DNA of 64,000 bases from positions 35,606-99,605 of the forward strand of contig JAQTZV010000022.1 of the NCBI GenBank assembly GCA_028687585.1, read 5' to 3'. A program made the position numbers and the translations under genes. Positions within the stretch are counted from its first letter, which is position 1; the number at the start of each line of letters is the position of its first letter. Source of the stretch: Desulfuromonadaceae bacterium. GTDB lineage: Bacteria; Desulfobacterota; Desulfuromonadia; Geobacterales; Pseudopelobacteraceae. Below are positions 61,811-64,000 of this stretch, piece after piece. The notes under the pieces were generated by a model. That model searched no databases and was not told the origin of the DNA. It was given only the letters and a program-made list of their open reading frames with translations.

Positions 61811-62519
61811 AATCCTGTCTGAAAACGGATTGCCAACGGATGAAGCGATGGATGCCGTTGAGGTTGCCATTGCCAGAACTCTTACTGGCACTCTCCGGTC
61901 AAATGTGTGTGTTAAGATTGGTGCACAATTGGAGATTATTGCCTACCCGAGTGGCAATGGAGAACCGATAAAAATATCCCTTGATGCTATCAACGGAAAA
62001 TTGCGGAGACATCTGCTGTATCAAATCAGATTGGAACTGCAGAAACGCAGAACCCTGAACGAGGCTGATCGATTGAAGGAGTTGCGGGGGTATTCCGCCC
62101 CTGGCGAGATTTCCCGGATAGCCGACGATGGCGCACTGATCGTCTCCCTGGAGATTGCCGACTATTACCGACGGCTGATCCTCTGCGGAATCTGCCCGGC
62201 CCGATTCCAACCATTTCATGAATTGGGTCATTACAGCATCGGCAGCGTGAAGGAGTTCTACATCTCAAGCGTTGTCCCGGTCATGGTCAACAAGAGGTAT
62301 TCCAAAGTCAGGATTCTGCTCAGTCGCACGTCGAAAGAATTGCCACGTCTCCTGTTGCAGGAGCGCAGTCGCATCGCGGGCATCAGATGTATTGAACGCG
62401 TACCGGGAGCTTATAGCTCAATCGTGACTCCGGGAAGAATACCGAAAGAAATCATCAACTCTGTTGGAAAGGAACTGGAGGAGCACCTGCATGTTTCCAT
62501 TCAAGAAGCACATCAATAA
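61788..62519 (+). CDS. NusA-like protein (N-terminal and S1 domains) in the transfer operon
   Basis: 243 residues. Residues 10-35 (LPTDEAMDAVEVAIARTL) match the NusA N-terminal helix. Residues about 95-175 (GYSAPGEISRIADDGALIVSL, then HELGHYSIGSVKEFYISSV, KVRILLSRTSKELPRLLLQ) follow the S1 domain and the typical LSRT.PE block of NusA. IRCIERVPGAYSSIVTP matches the junction into the first KH domain, where the protein soon ends. So it keeps the RNA-polymerase-binding and S1 parts and lacks most of KH1 and all of KH2. It overlaps the transglycosylase by 23 bp and the coupling ATPase by 29 bp. A transcription or anti-termination role for a long transfer operon is inference. Confidence 0.55.
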   Translation: MASSLPAEILSENGLPTDEAMDAVEVAIARTLTGTLRSNVCVKIGAQLEIIAYPSGNGEPIKISLDAINGKLRRHLLYQIRLELQKRRTLNEADRLKELRGYSAPGEISRIADDGALIVSLEIADYYRRLILCGICPARFQPFHELGHYSIGSVKEFYISSVVPVMVNKRYSKVRILLSRTSKELPRLLLQERSRIAGIRCIERVPGAYSSIVTPGRIPKEIINSVGKELEEHLHVSIQEAHQ

Positions 62520-63885
62520 ATCGACCATACATATGACCAACCTGGGAACCGGCGTCAACTTGGATCATCGGACAAAGATCGTTCCCATCGCCATACCTGA
62601 CGCCGACAGGAAACGCCACACCTTTGTCTTTGGCACTACCGGCGTCGGCAAAACCCGCCTGTGCGAGAATTTGATCGAACAGGATATAAAAAAAGGCTAC
62701 TCGGTTGTCTATTTTGATCCAAAGGGTGATCAGCAGATTTTCACCAAGATTTATGAGGTCGCCAGAGACGCAGAGCGACTGGAAGATCTGATGCTTGTCA
62801 CTCCCATCTTTCCCGAATATTCCGCCGTGGTTGATCCGATGGCATTCTACTTCATGCCGGACGAACTGGTTGGACATATCGTATCGGGCATTATGGGTGG
62901 CCGAGAACCATTTTACCGGAACATCGCCAAGGAGATCACTACAGCAGTGGTATCCGCCTACATCATCCAGGCAAAAAAACACGGCAACCTGCCGATCATG
63001 AACATTGATGAAATACGGAAGCGCATTCGCCGTGAATCTCTCGATGCGACCATGAAATCACTCCGCAGCATCGGCACCCCCGAAGCAGACCTGACAGCAG
63101 GCATGATTGAGGACATCCTCAAGTCTCCCATGGAATACTACGCCAAGGTCTCTTCAACACTGCGCACCGCGCTGATGGAACTTTCGTCAGGTAACATCGG
63201 CAAAATAATCGGCCAGGCAGATTCCAACAGATTCATTCATAACCTGGAATCTAAAAAACCGGTGATTCTGGTTGTCCATACCGGCGCCATGATTACCCGC
63301 GAAGCATCGGCTACTCTCGGCAAGGTGCTCCTCTCCATGATCCAGTCTTTTGTCGGCAGGGTATATCTTTCCAACCGGCAAAAAGTTGATCCGCCCCTTT
63401 CAATCTTTATCGACGAAGCCCAGAGCCTGCTCTATCAGGGGGTGGAGGAACTGTTCGCCAAAGCAGGTTCAGCCGATGTCATGGTGACCGCCTTCGCCCA
63501 ATCGGTGAACCAGATCTACGCGGTCATCGGTGAGGAATTCGGCAAGAGCATACTCGACAATACCAATACCAAGATCTTCATGCGCTGTTCCGATGCCGAG
63601 ACCAGCGACTACGTGGTCAAGCACTTCGGCGTGCAAAACGTGCTGACCGGAATCTTCGGGTCAAACCAGGTTACGACGCGCGAAGTGGAACAAGATATCC
63701 TCCGCGTGCAGGACATATTGAGCCTGCAACCACGCGAATTCTATCTGATGACCTATGCCGGGCGCTTCAAGGGAACCACTCTCGATGCCCGCGATCCCAA
63801 GATGAAGATCATTTTTCCCGAGGCGCCGGCTGTCATTACCTCGATGCTGTCTCCCCTCCAGTCCGAAGAGGTTGACGAGCAATGA
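62491..63885 (+). CDS. Conjugative coupling-type ATPase (VirD4/TraD-like)
   Basis: 464 residues from the ATG at 62491 (GGAGGAG upstream). Walker A FGTTGVGKTRLCENL (about 47), then VVYFDPKGDQQIF. Walker B is LSIFIDEAQSLLYQG (about 307), followed by AGSADVMVTAFAQSVNQI, a TraG/TraD-like sensor block, and NTNTKIFMRCSDAETSDYV. No N-terminal membrane segments, so it resembles soluble TraD/TrwB-type or TraC-less coupling proteins that need a partner for membrane attachment; the next gene encodes a membrane-anchored protein. It should feed the DNA substrate to the secretion channel. Confidence 0.85.
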   Translation: MFPFKKHINKSTIHMTNLGTGVNLDHRTKIVPIAIPDADRKRHTFVFGTTGVGKTRLCENLIEQDIKKGYSVVYFDPKGDQQIFTKIYEVARDAERLEDLMLVTPIFPEYSAVVDPMAFYFMPDELVGHIVSGIMGGREPFYRNIAKEITTAVVSAYIIQAKKHGNLPIMNIDEIRKRIRRESLDATMKSLRSIGTPEADLTAGMIEDILKSPMEYYAKVSSTLRTALMELSSGNIGKIIGQADSNRFIHNLESKKPVILVVHTGAMITREASATLGKVLLSMIQSFVGRVYLSNRQKVDPPLSIFIDEAQSLLYQGVEELFAKAGSADVMVTAFAQSVNQIYAVIGEEFGKSILDNTNTKIFMRCSDAETSDYVVKHFGVQNVLTGIFGSNQVTTREVEQDILRVQDILSLQPREFYLMTYAGRFKGTTLDARDPKMKIIFPEAPAVITSMLSPLQSEEVDEQ

Positions 63886-64000
63886 GCATGCTGTTACTCA
63901 GCATCTCAGCGGCTGTTGGATGCGGATTTGCCGTCTATGGCACCAGAACATGGATGCCAAAGGAAGCACCGGAACCAAGTAAAGAAGAACCGTCTGAGAT
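63882..64000 (+). CDS. Membrane-anchored protein of the transfer operon (partial, runs off the window)
   Basis: ATG 63882 overlaps the stop of the ATPase gene (ATGA). The visible 39 residues are a hydrophobic N-terminus (MSMLLLSISAAVGCGFAVYG) followed by a charged, proline-rich stretch (PKEAPEPSKEEPSE). Possibly the membrane partner of the coupling ATPase or the next transfer protein; too little is visible to decide. Confidence 0.55.
   Translation, partial: MSMLLLSISAAVGCGFAVYGTRTWMPKEAPEPSKEEPSE

Overview
The window looks like a Geobacter-type member of the Desulfuromonadota. This is an inference from gene content, not from a marker gene. The signs are hybrid CheB/CheR and multi-PAS kinases, many sigma-54 promoters, PEP-CTERM proteins, DUF3494 surface proteins, a chromosomal integron integrase and a P4-type island. 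No rRNA gene, complete tRNA or CRISPR array is present.

Layout. 1-9305 (minus): the 5' part of a fused acyl-activating enzyme/acyl carrier/acyltransferase, two small secreted proteins, a DUF3494 lipoprotein, an OmpA protein with bacterial Ig domains and a large Ig-DUF3494 lipoprotein. 9803-19242 (plus): CheB-CheR-PAS protein, a REP-associated transposase (RAYT) with its REP hairpins, a giant CHASE3/PAS hybrid kinase and its sigma-54 response regulator. 19243-33137: several sigma-54-driven units (SARP-like and STAS proteins, DUF3494, a STAS/CsbD-like/kinase/GH13 operon, PEP-CTERM proteins) and a second sigma-54 activator. 33409-41101: a partial duplication broken by an IS256 remnant, pssA, an AI-2E-type exporter, CsbD and BON stress proteins, YihY and a cyclic-glucan synthase relic. 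41145-45392: an integron integrase, a TIR-like cassette with a convincing attC, a small membrane protein and a toxin-antitoxin pair. 45576-47768: DUF3617 protein, homocysteine methyltransferase, second CsbD. 47993-55258 (minus): sulfate uptake and assimilation operon sbp-cysTWA-cysH-cysD-cysN. 55988-58368: PilZ, a secreted protein and another PEP-CTERM DUF3494 protein. 59005 to the end: an island beginning at a 3' fragment of tRNA-Gly, with integrase and the start of a conjugation operon.

The most interesting signal is distributed. Eleven transcription units have good -24/-12 (sigma-54) promoters. Ten of these also have a shared upstream site about 95-105 bp further up: a palindrome TRRCRG-N3-TGYYA followed by a third half-site exactly 18 bp from the first. 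Targets are DUF3494 and PEP-CTERM proteins, CsbD proteins, STAS proteins, a SARP-like protein and small secreted proteins. Two sigma-54 activators in the window (17692-19242 and 28026-29744) share almost the same DNA-binding helix-turn-helix and are the obvious candidates to bind the site. This looks like a coherent surface/stress regulon. All statements rest on reading the sequence; no database search was run.
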